A stretch of 64,000 bases of DNA. It comes from Sipunculus nudus. Its lineage: Eukaryota > Annelida > Sipuncula > Golfingiida > Sipunculidae. Of the stretch, positions 22,559-35,911 are shown piece by piece. The DNA lies in NCBI GenBank assembly GCA_026874595.1, contig CM049318.1, forward strand, positions 43,568,456 to 43,632,455. Direction: 5' to 3'. Position 1 is the first letter of the stretch, and the number at the start of each line of letters is the position of its first letter. The position numbers and the translations under genes were made by a program. The notes under the pieces are model-generated. The model was not told where the DNA came from. It ran no database searches and saw only the letters and a list, made by a program, of their open reading frames with translations.

Positions 22559-23271
22559 TCAAGGAAATCCATGCAAGAATTATTGAGAAACAGGTGCTTC
22601 TGTATGAATTTTTATTCAATACAAACCAACTGTACTGCACTTTCATATATGATGATAATATTTATTAAGAAATATTTGACCCAATCCTTTGCAAGATTAC
22701 ATTAATATACATCGGACTGCCTTCACTTTAATAGTTCTTGAGATTATATGATCAAAAGGAATTTAAAGATGGTTGCCTGGTGGCCATTTTGGACTTCTGA
22801 CAGGTCTGAAATCAGACAACAACCATTCTCTAAATTGGACCAAAAACTGAAGGTAAATTACTGAAACTGCACTGAAAAAAGGATTTCTAAGGTGGCCAAC
22901 TGGCAGATATAATGGATTTCTAACAAGTCTGACATTTGATATCACACATCCTCCAACAAGAGACCAAACTTGGGGCAAATTCTCCAAATGATGTTACAGT
23001 AATGAATGTCCAAAACAATTCAAAAGGCATGTTCAGGCGCTCATATCAGATTTATAGATATGCAAATGTAAAAGTGTAGGTCCAATATTTTTTATTATCA
23101 CTCTGTTTTTCAATGGGGTCAGCAGGGTTGGTACACTGCAAAACCTGAAAGAATAGAAATGCAGAAAGCATGACTAAGAGTCTTGTAATAAAATAAAGCC
23201 ATCCTAAATCAAGTACACATCCACATATTATGAGAACAAACACTTGCTTTTATATGTGGTGATTTATAAAA
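22559..23271 (+). other. Middle segment of the A-type host element; no gene seen
   Basis: Sequence between two A1 insertions. I assign it to the host element that starts at 19615. It shows no tandem modules and no recognisable coding region. Confidence 0.5.
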
Positions 23272-25906
23272 CAAGGGACCTATGAGTCACGACGCTCAGC
23301 TGTTATATATGATAAAAAAATATTATTTAGAAATGAGGCACATGCTGGTTTTGTGTGGTAATAAATATAAGCTGTATTATGAGTTGTTGTTGTTTAGCTT
23401 ATGTACGATTTTGATAGTACCTTTGGAGACAGGGAAGAGGATTGATTTCATTTATTTTATTAACAAATGGAGTGCTATTGTCACACAGATTTTGACTTGG
23501 CCATATAACTTATAAGCAGAATATATAATATAAGGGTTTAACTATTAATTTAAAAAAAATTACAAATATTGTCCCAAATATTATTTTTTTTTTAATAATA
23601 AGAGAATCATATGATTTTTTTAAATGAAATATAACTGAAATGATTATTAAAATAATATTAAAGAATATATTCATGAATGCATTCATGAATACATTTTGAA
23701 AGTATTTGCACTGGTATTCATATACTTTCATTTTTACCTGAATTCCCATTCTTTATGCAAGAAATTTTATAATGGAGTACATAATCATATTCGCATTTAA
23801 ATACAATTACGAAGTATTCGCACCATGACTGGTATTTATTCAGTTTTCACCAAACAATGATGTTGAGAATCCAGAATATACAAAATTCACACATTTAAAT
23901 AATGATCATAAGTACCTGGTTTTATGGCTTTTATTTATATTAAAAAATAACTATAATAAATTCATTTTGGACTAATTTCACATCAATGTACACACTAGAC
24001 ACAGTAGGAATCTAGATTAATATTATCAACTGCATCTTTGTCTATCATTAATTTCCATCATATGATCCCTAATGATTAGTAATGAATGATATGATTTACT
24101 TCTTTATCATTAAAATTGAACTGAAAAATACCATAGGTGACTGCATGGTGTTATTTGGAATATGTGACATTCTATCCATCGATACAAGATTCTTATATCA
24201 TCAGTAACAGCAAGTTAAATTCCTGTTATTATAAACTAACAAATTCCTTTTCTATTTTTCTTTAATTTTTTATTAAAAACCAATAAAAATTTATTAATTT
24301 ATTGTTTATTGTTATGTAGTTGGTTAAAACTACTAGATGAGTTGGGTTGGACACCTGGATCAACTGTGGCTGGCCATAAGCTGCCTGGATTCCCCTTTTT
24401 GCCTCGCCTCAAGCATGCATAATTTGCTGAAAGTTCAACAAGGTCAACAAACAGGTGACTCAAGAGGGGCTGGAGAGAGCCAAAGTCTGACAGGGTCTCA
24501 TAAAAACATTTATAAAAGCTACAATTTTTGGCCAATTTCTTTCAGCTTTCTAAACTTAAAAGCTGAAATCCTTATGTGTGCATGATATGAAAATTATATC
24601 AACAGTGCTCACAGGAAACAAACGTGCCATGGTCAAAGTTGGGCAAAATTTAAGTTATTAATTTTACATTTATACTAATAACTTAAAAAATTTGAAAAAT
24701 TCATAACTAATTTTGGGTATTCAATTGAATCTTGATTAAATAATGTTACATCCCTGACAAAAAATCTCTAGCTTCAGCAATCCCCTTGTTAAGGGAGTAA
24801 ATATATTTCTTGATTTTTTACAAAGTGCATTATGTTTGGGCCCATAACTTAAAACAATTACGCAATACTGACATCATTCTGGCATGTGCATAGAGAATGA
24901 AAAATATGTATATTATTTATGATTAAAGTCAGATCAGTGGTTTTGATATTAAGCAGTCTTGAAGTGTAACAATGGGTTTTACATGGAAAAATGAAGTTTT
25001 TCATTAATATCTTGAAGGTATTAAGTCCTAGTGACCAAATTCTTGGCATGGTAGGGGATTTTGGAGACATCTAGCTGTATGCCGAATTTAAGGAACTAAG
25101 AGCTGAAGCTGGGGAGCTGAGCTCTTGCAAACTGCATAACACTAGCTTGATGTAAACAATATGTTACATGGTGCTTGAAAACTTGAATAAAATCTACAGT
25201 TTTTGATCAACTGGTTTCAAATTTTTGGTGTTAACAGTTGAGAAGGTAACAAAAACATGCTGTGAAAATTAAATCCACAGTACTCACAGGAAAAAAACGT
25301 GCCATGGTCAAAGTTGGGCAAAATTTAAGGTACCAATTTTTTATTTTTATTAATATTTTAAAAAATTTAAAAGATTTTGATCTAATTTTGGGTATACAAT
25401 TTAATTTTGATTAAATAAAGTTATATTACTGGAAAAAAGGTCCATAGCTTTAACATGTTTTGTGTTAAGTGATCAAATATCTTTCCTGATTTTTTACAAA
25501 ATGCATTATGTTTGGGTCCATAACTTTTTTAAATTATACAATACAGACATAATTTCTTGAATGTACATAGGAACTATATAGAGGAATATTTATGGTAAAT
25601 ATGAGGAAAAACAGATGAGTGGTTTTGATATTAGGCAGTCCTGAAGTGTGAAAATAGGTTTTTAATAAAAAATTGTGGTTTTTCCTTAATTTCTCAAAGG
25701 AACTAGGTCGAAAAGACCCAGTTTTCGGCTTGGTAGGAGATCTTGGGGACATCTAACATTATGCCGAATTTTGGATTCCTAGGTCTTACGGTTTCAAAAC
25801 TTGCCACATCTACGGACGGACGGACGGACGGCACGACAGACAGACGGATGACGAACAATGGACCACGACTATAGCTCAGATGACTTATAGTCAGCTGAGC
25901 TAAAAA
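23272..25906 (+). mobile_element. Family A1 element, full-length copy (2.64 kb)
   Basis: Starts CAAGGGACCTATGAGTCACG. The 3' hairpin AGCTCAG (25873-25879) / CTGAGCT (25895-25901) is followed by AAAAA. The ACGG tract is at about 25812-25850. Body and module order match the 19909 and 54347 copies closely. Confidence 0.87.
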
Positions 25907-27186
25907 TATTCAGATATCTAGGAAACGAAGTTTATTGCTATGATTCCATAAAATAAACTGCAAAATGTTCCCATCATCTTATAAATCAGTAGCTAAACCT
26001 TAATATACTCTCATAGTGTTAATTCCTGGCTGAAGTATTCCAACAACAATGTTTTGTTATGCAGTAACAAGGTCCTGATCACTCAGCCTTATCACTTAAT
26101 AGCCTGATACAAAAGGGAGTCATATGTCACCAGTGTCACTCACAATTACAGCCACATGGGTGAGATGTACCAGCTGGAGTGCAAGCTTATATATACAAGA
26201 AAAATAGAGATGGTCTACAAAATAAGTTGACCTGACCTTGGCCTTTTGCCCACATATCAACTGGATTCTTTCTAAATGATGGGTAACTACTAACCAATCA
26301 CATCCGGCCGGGTGTAATTACTTGGCAACCAATGAGTGAATAACTTAGACCTGCAACCTTTAACCTCCTGACCAGCTGACCTCAAAATCAATTAGTTTTT
26401 TCTTCATGGAAAAAGACCCATAAATATGAAGTTTGAATCACATTCAGTGATGCATAGATGTGGCATATGTGAAAGACTGAAGGTTTGGGTTGAACAGTTT
26501 CACTTGAAATATGTTCACAAGCATTAAGAACAATATTGTGACCTTGACCTTTGACCTTTTGAACTCAACATCAATAGGCTTCTTCCCCTATTGGTAGGTA
26601 AGCCATATATGACAGATGGAAAGGATAGATTGAAAAGTTTGCCTGAAAATGACTCCACGCAAGAAGAGGGTGCTGTGAACTTGACCTTTGACCTCAAAAT
26701 CAACAGGTCTTTTCCCCTGTTGGCAGAGAAGCGATATCAGTGCTGAAAGGTTTGGAATGAAAGGTCTAGCTTGAAATGTGTCCACAACCTTTTCAAAGAA
26801 GTGGATCCTGTGACCTTGACCTATGACCTTGTGACCTCAACATCTATAGGATTCTTCTCCCACTGAGTAGGTGAGCTATATGTGAAAGATGGAAGGTTTG
26901 GGATGAAAATTTTGGCTAAAAGAATTATTTCTGGGGGGTGCAAACACACCCCATAACTTCGAGAATATAGGTCGCAGTGACCTAATTTCAGGTTTGCAAG
27001 GAGATCTTTTTAGAACCTCTAAGAATGCATAAGGTTCATGGCCCTAGCCCCTACGGTTTCGTATTTGTCCCCTATAACGGACGGATGGGCGGGCCGGACG
27101 GCCGGCCGGACAGACAGACAGAAGGACGACGGACAAAGACCCATCGCTATAGCCCAGCATGACTGGAAGTCAGCTGAGCTAAAAAA
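25907..27186 (+). repeat. Family F modules (TGACCT-rich), 3' part of the A-type host element
   Basis: Modules of about 135 bp contain 'tgaccttgacctttgacct' followed by 'caaaatcaataggcttcttcccc', best seen at 26540, 26678 and 26811. TGACCT hexamers are spaced 0, 1 and 2 bp apart. The segment ends in a GACGG/GACAG tract and the A-type terminus. Confidence 0.65.
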
Positions 27187-27853
27187 AAATGTAAAACTTT
27201 GAAAATTAAAGGTGGCACCACCAGTCTGCAGGAACTGATGGAACACCTCAATATCTATGCCAGAAATCATGACCGTCAGTGTTGTAATTATTGAGATGTT
27301 GCCGTTTGTTCTTATTAAATTTTCCATTATTCTTGGGGGGTAATTGGGAGCCCAACAGCTCAAAGGATATGGGTAACAGAGACCTTATTTCAGGTTTCCA
27401 TGGAGACTTTTCATGGGTCTCTCATTGTGTCAAGAATGAAGATTCTAGGTCCAGTCTTTACGATTTGTGCCCTGTTAACAGATGTTCAAATTTTAAAGGT
27501 CTCAAAAATAGAGAAAAAAATTCGTAAAAAATTGAAAAATATAGGTGGCGCCACCAGTCTACAGGAACTGATGGAACATCTCATGATCAATATGTATTTT
27601 AAAAAATCATGACCATCAGTGATGTAGTTAATGAGATATTGAAGTTTTTGTATGAAATTTTTGACTCTTCGGGGGGTATTTTGGAGCCCCATAGCTCGAA
27701 GGATATGGGTAACAGAGACCTAATTTCTGGTTTTGATGGAGACTTTTTTTAGGTCTCTCAGTGTGTCAAGAATGAAGATTCTAGGTCCAGTCTATACGAT
27801 TTGTGCCCTGTTAACAGATGTTCACATTTTACAGGTCTCAAAAATAGAGAAAA
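27187..27853 (+). repeat. A3 array, second part of the interrupted element
   Basis: Two A3 modules, with GGTGGCGCCACC at 27544-27555. They break off in the 'tctcaaaaatagagaaaa' tail at 27853, where the next insertion begins. The text resumes as 'tttgtaaaaaactgaaaaatacagg' at 37164. Confidence 0.75.
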
Positions 27854-29956
27854 CAAGGGACCAATGGGTCACTGTGCTCAGCTGAAGTTGACCTTGAAGG
27901 TAAAATCTAAAATAAAATGAAATGGAGATAAAGTGTAAGAGGAAGAGGTAATATAGGTCATTGTTTGTTTTATATGATTGGTTTATATTGATGTGCAAGA
28001 AATTGTGGCAAATAATATTTTGTGACCTGACCATGTGTTTCCTTATGTTGAAACCTGAAGCATGTGAGAAGTCTGTGAACAAATGATCCGTACTATTACC
28101 ATGATCACATTTGTTCAATTGAATCTATTTTTTGATAATATATATTATTAAATATATGTATTTTTTTATTTTATGAAATGTATACAGTTGAAATATAACT
28201 AATGTCCATGCACAGTCCACAGATGAAAGGACTTGGTGGTGGTGTTGGTGGGGGGGGGGGGGGGTTGTGGAATGGTGGTATCTGTATAAATCTGTATAAC
28301 TACAGTGTATATACATAGGATTTTCACTTAATTCAACAATGCTTACAGGATAAAAGAGTTCATTCAAAATGACTTAATACTTAAAAAAGGACAGACAGAC
28401 TGGTAGACAAACAAAGCTGATAATATATGAAGTTTCAATTATTTCCTAATTTTTTATTATACCAAATTTTTTAAAAGTTTTACATCTGCAATAATACACA
28501 ACTGAATATATAATTAGCTTTCAAATTTCAGACTTAAATAGCTTAATTCCAAACACATACAGCATATGAAAGTTATTTCAACAGTGCTTATAGGAAAAAT
28601 TTCATAATTAATATATATTTAATGATAACAGAGAGATGATGGACAGAGCTGATCATTTTATGTTCCATTCTCCTAAGGCAAGAATATGTTTCAATAAGAT
28701 CTTAATTTTTTCTAATCCTATTATTATTTTAATTTAATAAATTTTACACATTTGCAATTAAAACTAATGTCCCAGTGCACAGGAATCAATGGAAGCAGGG
28801 GGGGGGGGGGGGTGGAGGAGATGGTGGGATTAACAACACTTCTGCATACACATACAGGGCAAACAAAGCCTGATCTCCAATTCTGCTGAGGCAGGAAATA
28901 ATTAACAAATGTTTGTATTAGATCCTCATTTTTTTATCACATGATTTTTTATTAAAAGTTTATATTTCTATACATTACCAATATGACATATATATCTTAA
29001 TATAAAAGTTGATTCATAATTCTAAATTGCATTATCATAAGTCTCAATCTATACAAACGTTTATTTATTTTTTACCACAAAAATGAATTTGCAAAACAAT
29101 TAATATCTAAATATAACAGTTGATTCAGATTTTAGAATTTTAAATAATGCCTTCATTTATCCATAATTTACTTAATTTGGGTTTAATTATATTTGTTAAA
29201 ATCATTTAAAAGAAAATTGATTTCCTTAAAAATGCTTCATTAACACAACATGGCATCTACTGGATTACACCTCGAATTACTTTGGTAGGTCGGGTTTGCC
29301 GTGGGGGGGGATTGGGGTGTTGATATGAGAATAACTGTACACCCGTCACAGCAGGGGATCTCCCACAGTGACTGTAACAAATCAGAAACCCTTGCATAGC
29401 TGACTTCCAGTGACCTGGAGTGGGACCCTGCATCTTGACAAAGCAACTGACTACAATAGAGCCTCAAGAATAAATCAATAACTTGCCAAATTTTCAAGCT
29501 TTTATTTTCAAATTTCAGATTTAAACAAATAAAATACTTATGTTTACATGCTGTGAAAAATTAGATCAACAGTACTTACAGGAATAAAACGTGCCATGGT
29601 CAAAGTTGGGCAAAATTTAAGGCACTGATTTTATTTTTATGCTAATATTTTTAAAAGTTTAAAAGATTTTGATCTAATATTGGGTATACAATTTAATTTT
29701 GATTAATTAAAATTATATTACTGGAAAAAAGTCCTTAGTTTGAACATGTTATGTGTTAAGTGATCAAATATCTTTCCTGATTTTTTACAAAATGCATTAT
29801 GTTCGAGCCCATAACTTTTTTAAATTATATAATAAAGACCTTATTTCTGGCATGTACATAGGAACTACATAGAAGAATATTTATCGTAAATATGAGGAAA
29901 AACAGATGAGTGGTTTTAATATTAGGCAGTCCTGAAGTGTGAAAATAGGTTTTTAA

Positions 29957-31965
29957 CAAGGGACCTATAGGTCACGGCGCTCAGCTGTTATATATGATAA
30001 AAAATATGATTTAGAAATGAGGCCCATGCTGGTTTTGTGTGGTAATAAATATAAGCTGTATTATGAGTTGTTGTTGTTTAGCTTATGTATGATTTTGATA
30101 GGTAAGAGGATTGATTTCATTTATTTTATTAACAAATGGAGTACTATTGTTACACAGATTTTGACTTGGCCATATAACTTATAAGCAGAACATATAATAT
30201 AAGAGTTTAACTATTTATTTTAAAAAATTACAAATATTGTCCCAAATATTTTTTATTAAAAATAATAAGAGAATTGTATGATTTTTTTTAAATGAAATAA
30301 AACTGAAATGATTATTAAAATAATATTATAGAATATATTCATGAATGCATTCATGAATACATTTTGAAAGTATCTTCATGGGTATTCAAATACTTTCATT
30401 TTTACCTGAATTCCCATTCTTATGCAATAAAATTCTTTAATGCAGTACATATTCATATTCATATTTAAATACATTTGCAAAGCATTCGCATCATGTCTAG
30501 TATTTATTCAGTTTTAGCCAAACAATGATGTTGAGAATCCAGAATATACAAAATTCACACATTTAAATAATGATCATAAGTACCTGGTTTTATGGCTTTT
30601 ATTTATATTAAAAAAATAAATGTAATATATTCATTTTGGACTAATTTCACATCAATGTACACACTAGACACAGTAGGAATCTAGATTATTATTATCAACT
30701 GCATCTTTGTAAATCATTAATTTCCTTCATATGATCCCTAATGATTAGTAATGAATAATATGATTTACTTTTTTATCATTAAAATTGAACTGAAAAATAC
30801 CATGGGTGACTGCATGGTGTTATTTGGAATACGTGACATTCTGTCCATTGATACAAGATTCTTATATCATCAGTAACCGCAAGTTAATTTCCTGTTATTA
30901 TAAACTAACAAATTCCTTTTCTATTTTTCTTTAATTTGTTATTAAAAACCAATAAAAATTTATTAATTTATTGTTTATTGTTAAGTTGTTGGTTAAAACT
31001 ACTAGATGAGTTGGGTTGGACACCTGGATCAACTGTGGCTGGCCATATCCTGCCTGTATGACACGCCTCAAGCATGCATAATTTGCTGAAAGTTCAACAA
31101 GGTCAACATACAGGTGACTCAAGAGGGGCTGGAGAGAGCCAAGGTCTGACATGGTCTCATAAAAACATTTATAAAAGCTACAATTTTTGGGCAATTTCTT
31201 TCAGCTTTCTAAACTAAAAAGTTGAAATCCTTATGTGTGTATGAAATGAAAATTATATCAACAGTGCTCACAGGAAACAAACATGCCATGGTCAAAGTTG
31301 GGCAAAATTTAAGGTACTAATTTTATATTTATACTAATAACTTATAAAATTTGAAAAATTTAGAACTAATTTTGGGTATTCAATTGAATCTTGATTAAAT
31401 GATGTTACATCCCTGACAAAAAATCTCTAGCTTCAGCAATCCCCTTGTTAAGGGAGTAAATATATTTCTTGAATTTTTTACAAAGTGCATTATGTTTGGG
31501 CCCATAACTTAAAACAATTACGCAATACTGACATCATTTCTGGCATGTGCATAGAGAATGTATAGAAAAATATGTATATTATATATGATTGAAGTCAGAT
31601 CAGTGGTTTTGATATTAGGCATTCTTGAAGTGTAACAATGGGTTTTACATGGAAAAATGAAGTTTTTCATTAATATCTCGAAGGTATTAAGTCCTGGTGA
31701 CCAAATTCTTGGCATGGTAGGGGATTTTGGAGACATCTAATTGTATACCAAATTTTAGGTATACAATTGAGAGCTGAAGCTGGGGAGCTGAGCTCTTGCA
31801 AACTGCATAACACTAGCTTGATGTAAACAATATGTTACATGGTGCTTGAAAACTTGAATAAAATCTACAGTTTTTGATCAACTGGTTTCAAATTTTTGGT
31901 GTTAACAGACAAAATGCTAACAAAAAAATGCTGTAAAAATTAAATCCACAGTACTTACAGGAAAA
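29957..31965 (+). mobile_element. Family A1 element, 3'-truncated
   Basis: Starts CAAGGGACCTATAGGTCACG and follows the A1 body up to 'ccacagtacttacaggaaaa' at 31965, where another CAAG-type 5' end begins. The second A1 module, the ACGG tract and the 3' hairpin are missing. The 5' open frame seen in other copies is disrupted here by a small deletion near 30100. Confidence 0.78.
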
Positions 31966-33599
31966 CAAGGGATCCATGGGTCATGGCGCTCAGCTGATCA
32001 TGATTTGACTATAAATGTTTCTCCACTGTGATACTATATCGAGTCGATAAAGCTTATAAATATCATGGACATGTTGGGCTATTATAAAGGAATGTAATGT
32101 AATATGTGAGTAAATGATAAATGAAATTACCTGACTGATGGATTAATAGAGTCAAATATAGTGGTTTATTTTTTATTTATTTAGGAGGGGTTGAAAATTG
32201 TGATATATTTGAGCAAATATGAATGCAATGACAGCAGTAATAAGCAGTAGTAGAATGATGATAAGGCTATTTGTTGAAGGATCTAAAGTGTATGGTAGTC
32301 TGCAAGCTTTCAATTTGACAGATATGATGTTATGATTAACTATGCTGATGAAGTGATTTATGAATTTGTGACTGTATGACACAATATCACTTTAGTCCCG
32401 ACAAGGTACATTATTGTGATGCCCACTATGTCTACATATTACACAATATTGACATAATTTCTGGCATGTACATAAGTACCTATGGACGAATAGTTATACA
32501 AAATATTAAAGTATGAATATATCTGATTCATCTTGTTCTTGCTTACTGAGGCTGACTTTGGGATGGGGTTCGGATAAGGGAAAAGTGAGGGCAGCACGAA
32601 GGTGGATGTAGAAATATTCTATTGTAATGTTTTTTGTTTATATAAGAATATGAAAAGCTAAGAGGAAAGGGGCCCTCCTTCTTGGTTATAGTAAAGTTCT
32701 AAATATATGATTGCAAACTAATACTCTGACAAGACTGTCATGAAGAAAAACAGTAAAAGTTTTGAGATACTGTGATGCATATGAAAATTTACAGATGGAC
32801 AGGCAAGTGGACAGAATGGACTAATACCTTTATTTCACTTTCAAGGGAATAATGCATTTAAGTTTATATATAATCTAATTTTTTTTAAGCATATCCACTT
32901 TTTCAATTAAGAAGTTTTTATCTGAATCATTTTTTTTATTTACAGGTTTTATAAATTTTTAAATAAAAAACCTGAAAATATAAGTTAAAATATTAGAATT
33001 GTTGCAAAAGTTGCAATCATTATATATACAGAGTAAAAACTGAAACTATAAGTTAAAATATTAGAATTGTTGCAAAAGTTGCAATCATCATATATCCAGA
33101 GTGTTGCTCATATTGGGTAATATTATGCATACACATATATTTTATTATTTTTAAATCATAAATGTTTAAACTGAATTTAAAAGAAAATAATGCCACAACA
33201 TGGCATCTACAAGAATATTCCTTGAATCACTATTAAAAAGTTTTGCACATTGGAGTTTTTAGTACATGCTTAATTTTATTCACCAAAATAAAATAAAAGT
33301 AAATTTGATGAAATAAAACATCTTTTCAAATAAAGTATACACACTGTTGGTTGAATGAGGGACAAACAATATCATTGTGCTAATTACTATCCCAGTTTTA
33401 ATATATAACTGGAATTAATAGTCAATTTCACACCTGGTGAAGTTTTTACTCTTCTGAAGTAAGGAATTACTTATCTCATGAATATCCACACTTTCATAGT
33501 AATACACCACTTTGTGGACACAATTAAATGTACACTTTAATCATTGTAACCCTGGTGGTACAATACAAAATGTAAAATGTAGCATGTCCAAGAATAAAA
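31966..33599 (+). mobile_element. A-type 5' end with an unrelated AT-rich body; no gene seen
   Basis: The terminus CAAGGGATCCATGGGTCATG with GCTCAGCTG is intact. The following 1.6 kb differs from A1 and A3 and shows no protein domain. It ends where the D element begins. Confidence 0.55.
32976..33110. repeat. 68-bp tandem duplication
   Basis: The block 'taagttaaaatattagaattgttgcaaaagttgcaatcat' occurs at about 32981 and 33049. Confidence 0.85.
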
Positions 33600-35911
33600 C
33601 AAGATGACCAGAGGTCACGCGCTTGCCGGAAATGGAAATGATACAGACAGATAGACAGAGAGTGCATGTAGAAACAGTCATATGAATGAGCAACATTGTG
33701 GGGGCAGCAGAATCGGATAATATGTTTATTTATGCATGCTGACCTTTAACAGCTGCATATATTTCTAGTGTAAAAGGGACCAGGTTCAAAATTTTTCATG
33801 AAATCCCGTTAATCTCGTTTGACAAGAAGCAGTGAGACGTTTTAAGGTTTGTCATGTCAAGCTGGCCAAATGATATGAAATGCCGAAAACTAGACCTGTC
33901 TAGCTATAAAAGCCGCTGAGTTATAAGCATTTGCATGAAATCTCGTGTTTTCTCGTTTGACGGGAAATGGTGCGAGCTTTGGCGAGATTTCCAGTTTTGT
34001 CATGTCAGGTTTGTCAAATATTACAATGCCGGAAACTAGACCTGTCTAGCTGCAAAAGTCGCCGTGTTATCAGCATTTACGTGAAATCATGTTTTTTTCT
34101 CGCTTGACGAGATATAGTACGAGATTTGGCAAGACGAGCAGTTTTATTATGTCAAGACTGCCAAACGTTACGAAATGGCGAAAACTAGATCCCCCTCTAG
34201 CTGTAAAAGTCGCCGAGTTATAAGCATTTCCGTGTACTCTCGTGTTTTCTTGTTTGACGAGATATGGTGCAGGATTTGGCCAGTCTTGTAGATTTGTCAT
34301 ATCAAACTCTCTAAATGTTATGAAATGGCGAAAACTACATCTGTCTAGCTGTAAAAGTCGCCGAGTTATTAGCATTTCTGTGAAATCTCCTTTTTCATCG
34401 TTTGACGAGATATGGTGCGAGATTTGGCCAGTCTTCAGGTTTGTCATGTCAAGCCGTCCAAATGTTAATGAATGCCAAAAACTAGACCTGTCTAGCCGTG
34501 AAAGTCGCCGACTTATATGCATTTCTGTGAAATCTCGTTTTTCCACATTTGACAAGATATAGTGCGAGATTTCGCTAAGTATCACAGTTTTACTATGTCA
34601 AGTTGGCCAAATGTTACCAAATGCCAAAAACAAGACCTGAGTAGCTGTAAAAGTCGCCTAGTTATAAGCTTTTCCATGATATCTCGTTTTTTTCTCGCTT
34701 GACGAGATATGGTTCGAGATTTGGCCTGATTTCTTTTCTGGCATGTCAAGCTGGTCATATGTTATGAAATGCCAAAAACTAGACCTGTGTAGCTGTAAAA
34801 GTCGCCGAGTTATAAGCATTTCGGTGAAATCTCGTTTTTTCTCGTTTGACGATAAACCGAGCGAAATTTGACGAGACTTGCAATTGAATGACTTAGAACC
34901 AAGGGGAAGCAGCCTTATGCAAAAAAACTAGACCCTTGAAACATAAATATTAACCGAGATAGAAGCCAAAAACTGCATATTTTCAGATCGTCAAGTTTAA
35001 CCCACAAATTTGGTAACCATGGTAACAGCAGCACAAAGCTACATGTGCGGAGGAATAAGCCAATGTTCCAAGTTTAAGATACAATGATAAAAATTGTGCC
35101 ATGTTTAAAATTATTTTAGATATTGCAGAAAAATGATATGTTACAGTGTTTCAGGTACCACGCCCCCTGGTGGCTATTTCCAAAAAATGAAAAACTGATT
35201 TCGAGATATTTATAAATAACACAAAATATATCAATTTCAAAGCCATTGTTAAAAAAATGCAACCTGTAGGTCATATTTAATGAAATCTCGAAGACTCTCG
35301 TTTGACGAGAAATGGTGCGAGATTTGGCGAGACTTTCAGTTTTATCATGTCAAGCTGCCTATAAGGTACATAATGACCAAAACCAGACGTCTGTAGCTTA
35401 AAAATTGACAAAGTTACAAAAAATGGTCGTGTTATTTCCAATTTCCATGATTTTTGCCCAAAAAATGTAACCATGGTAACGGCAAATTTAAGTAAGCTAC
35501 ATGTCAAAAGAAAGGCCAGGTGATGACGAAAAAAATGAGCTATTGCAGAAGTGGATAAGCCTATTTATGGCGAAGTTATAGTGCAAAAACCGTTAACCAT
35601 ACCTGTCGTGACCTTGACCCTTGACCTTGGAGCAATGTTGACCAAAAACAATAGGGCACCTAGAAATCGGTTTGTCAATCAAGCCTGTAAGTTTCAAGTT
35701 GATTGATGCAAAAGTGTGGCCTGGAGAGTCGTGACAAACAAACAAACAGACAAAGAGACAAAGAGACAGACATACGCAACTGACGAACATGCTTGCAGAA
35801 ATCGAAGATTTCCGGCAAGCAACAAACAGACAAAGAGACAAACAGACAAACAGACATAAGCAACTGACGAACATGCTTGCCGAAATCGAAGATTACCGGC
35901 AAGCAATAAAA
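33600..35911 (+). mobile_element. Family D element (2.3 kb) with a 148-bp tandem core
   Basis: The 5' end is CAAGATGACCAGAGGTCACG with subterminal GCTTGCCGG. The 3' end is ACCGGCAAGCAATAAAA. About eight tandem units of 146-150 bp lie at 33781-34880. Each carries 'gtttgacgagatatggtgcgagatttggc', 'aaaactagacctgtctagc' and 'aaagtcgccgagttataagcattt'. A TGACCT-rich segment (35609-35627) and an ACAA/ACAG tetranucleotide tract precede the 3' end. The 3' terminal block is present twice (see separate entry). No protein is encoded. Confidence 0.82.
35784..35911 (+). repeat. Duplicated 3' terminal block of the D element, with hairpin
   Basis: Two copies of 'cgaacatgcttgc.gaaatcgaagatt.ccggcaagcaa' lie about 84 bp apart, separated by an ACAG/ACAA tract. 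Each contains GCTTGCC and GGCAAGC, which can pair around a loop of about 13 nt. Only the outer copy continues into TAAAA. Confidence 0.8.

Larger units (their letters stand above)
19615..27186 (+). mobile_element. A-type element inserted in the A3 array, itself holding two A1 copies
   Basis: The 5' end is CAAGTGACCCATGGGTCATG with GCTCAGCTG. The 3' end is AGTCAGCTGAGCTAAAAAA. Flanking A3 text continues across it: 'aaaaaaagagaaa' on the left, then 'aatgtaaaactttgaaaattaaaggtgg' on the right, as seen uninterrupted near 19395-19430. Its own sequence is 19615-19908, 22559-23271 and 25907-27186, about 2.3 kb. The rest is two inserted A1 elements. The 3' part carries F modules and a GGACGG/GACAGACAG tract. 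Confidence 0.7.

Noticed and set aside
35593-35906. Minus-strand frames rich in Cys, Leu, Phe and Val (CLFVCLFVCL-type) as membrane peptides
   Set aside because: They are translations of the ACAG/ACAA tetranucleotide tract of the D element.
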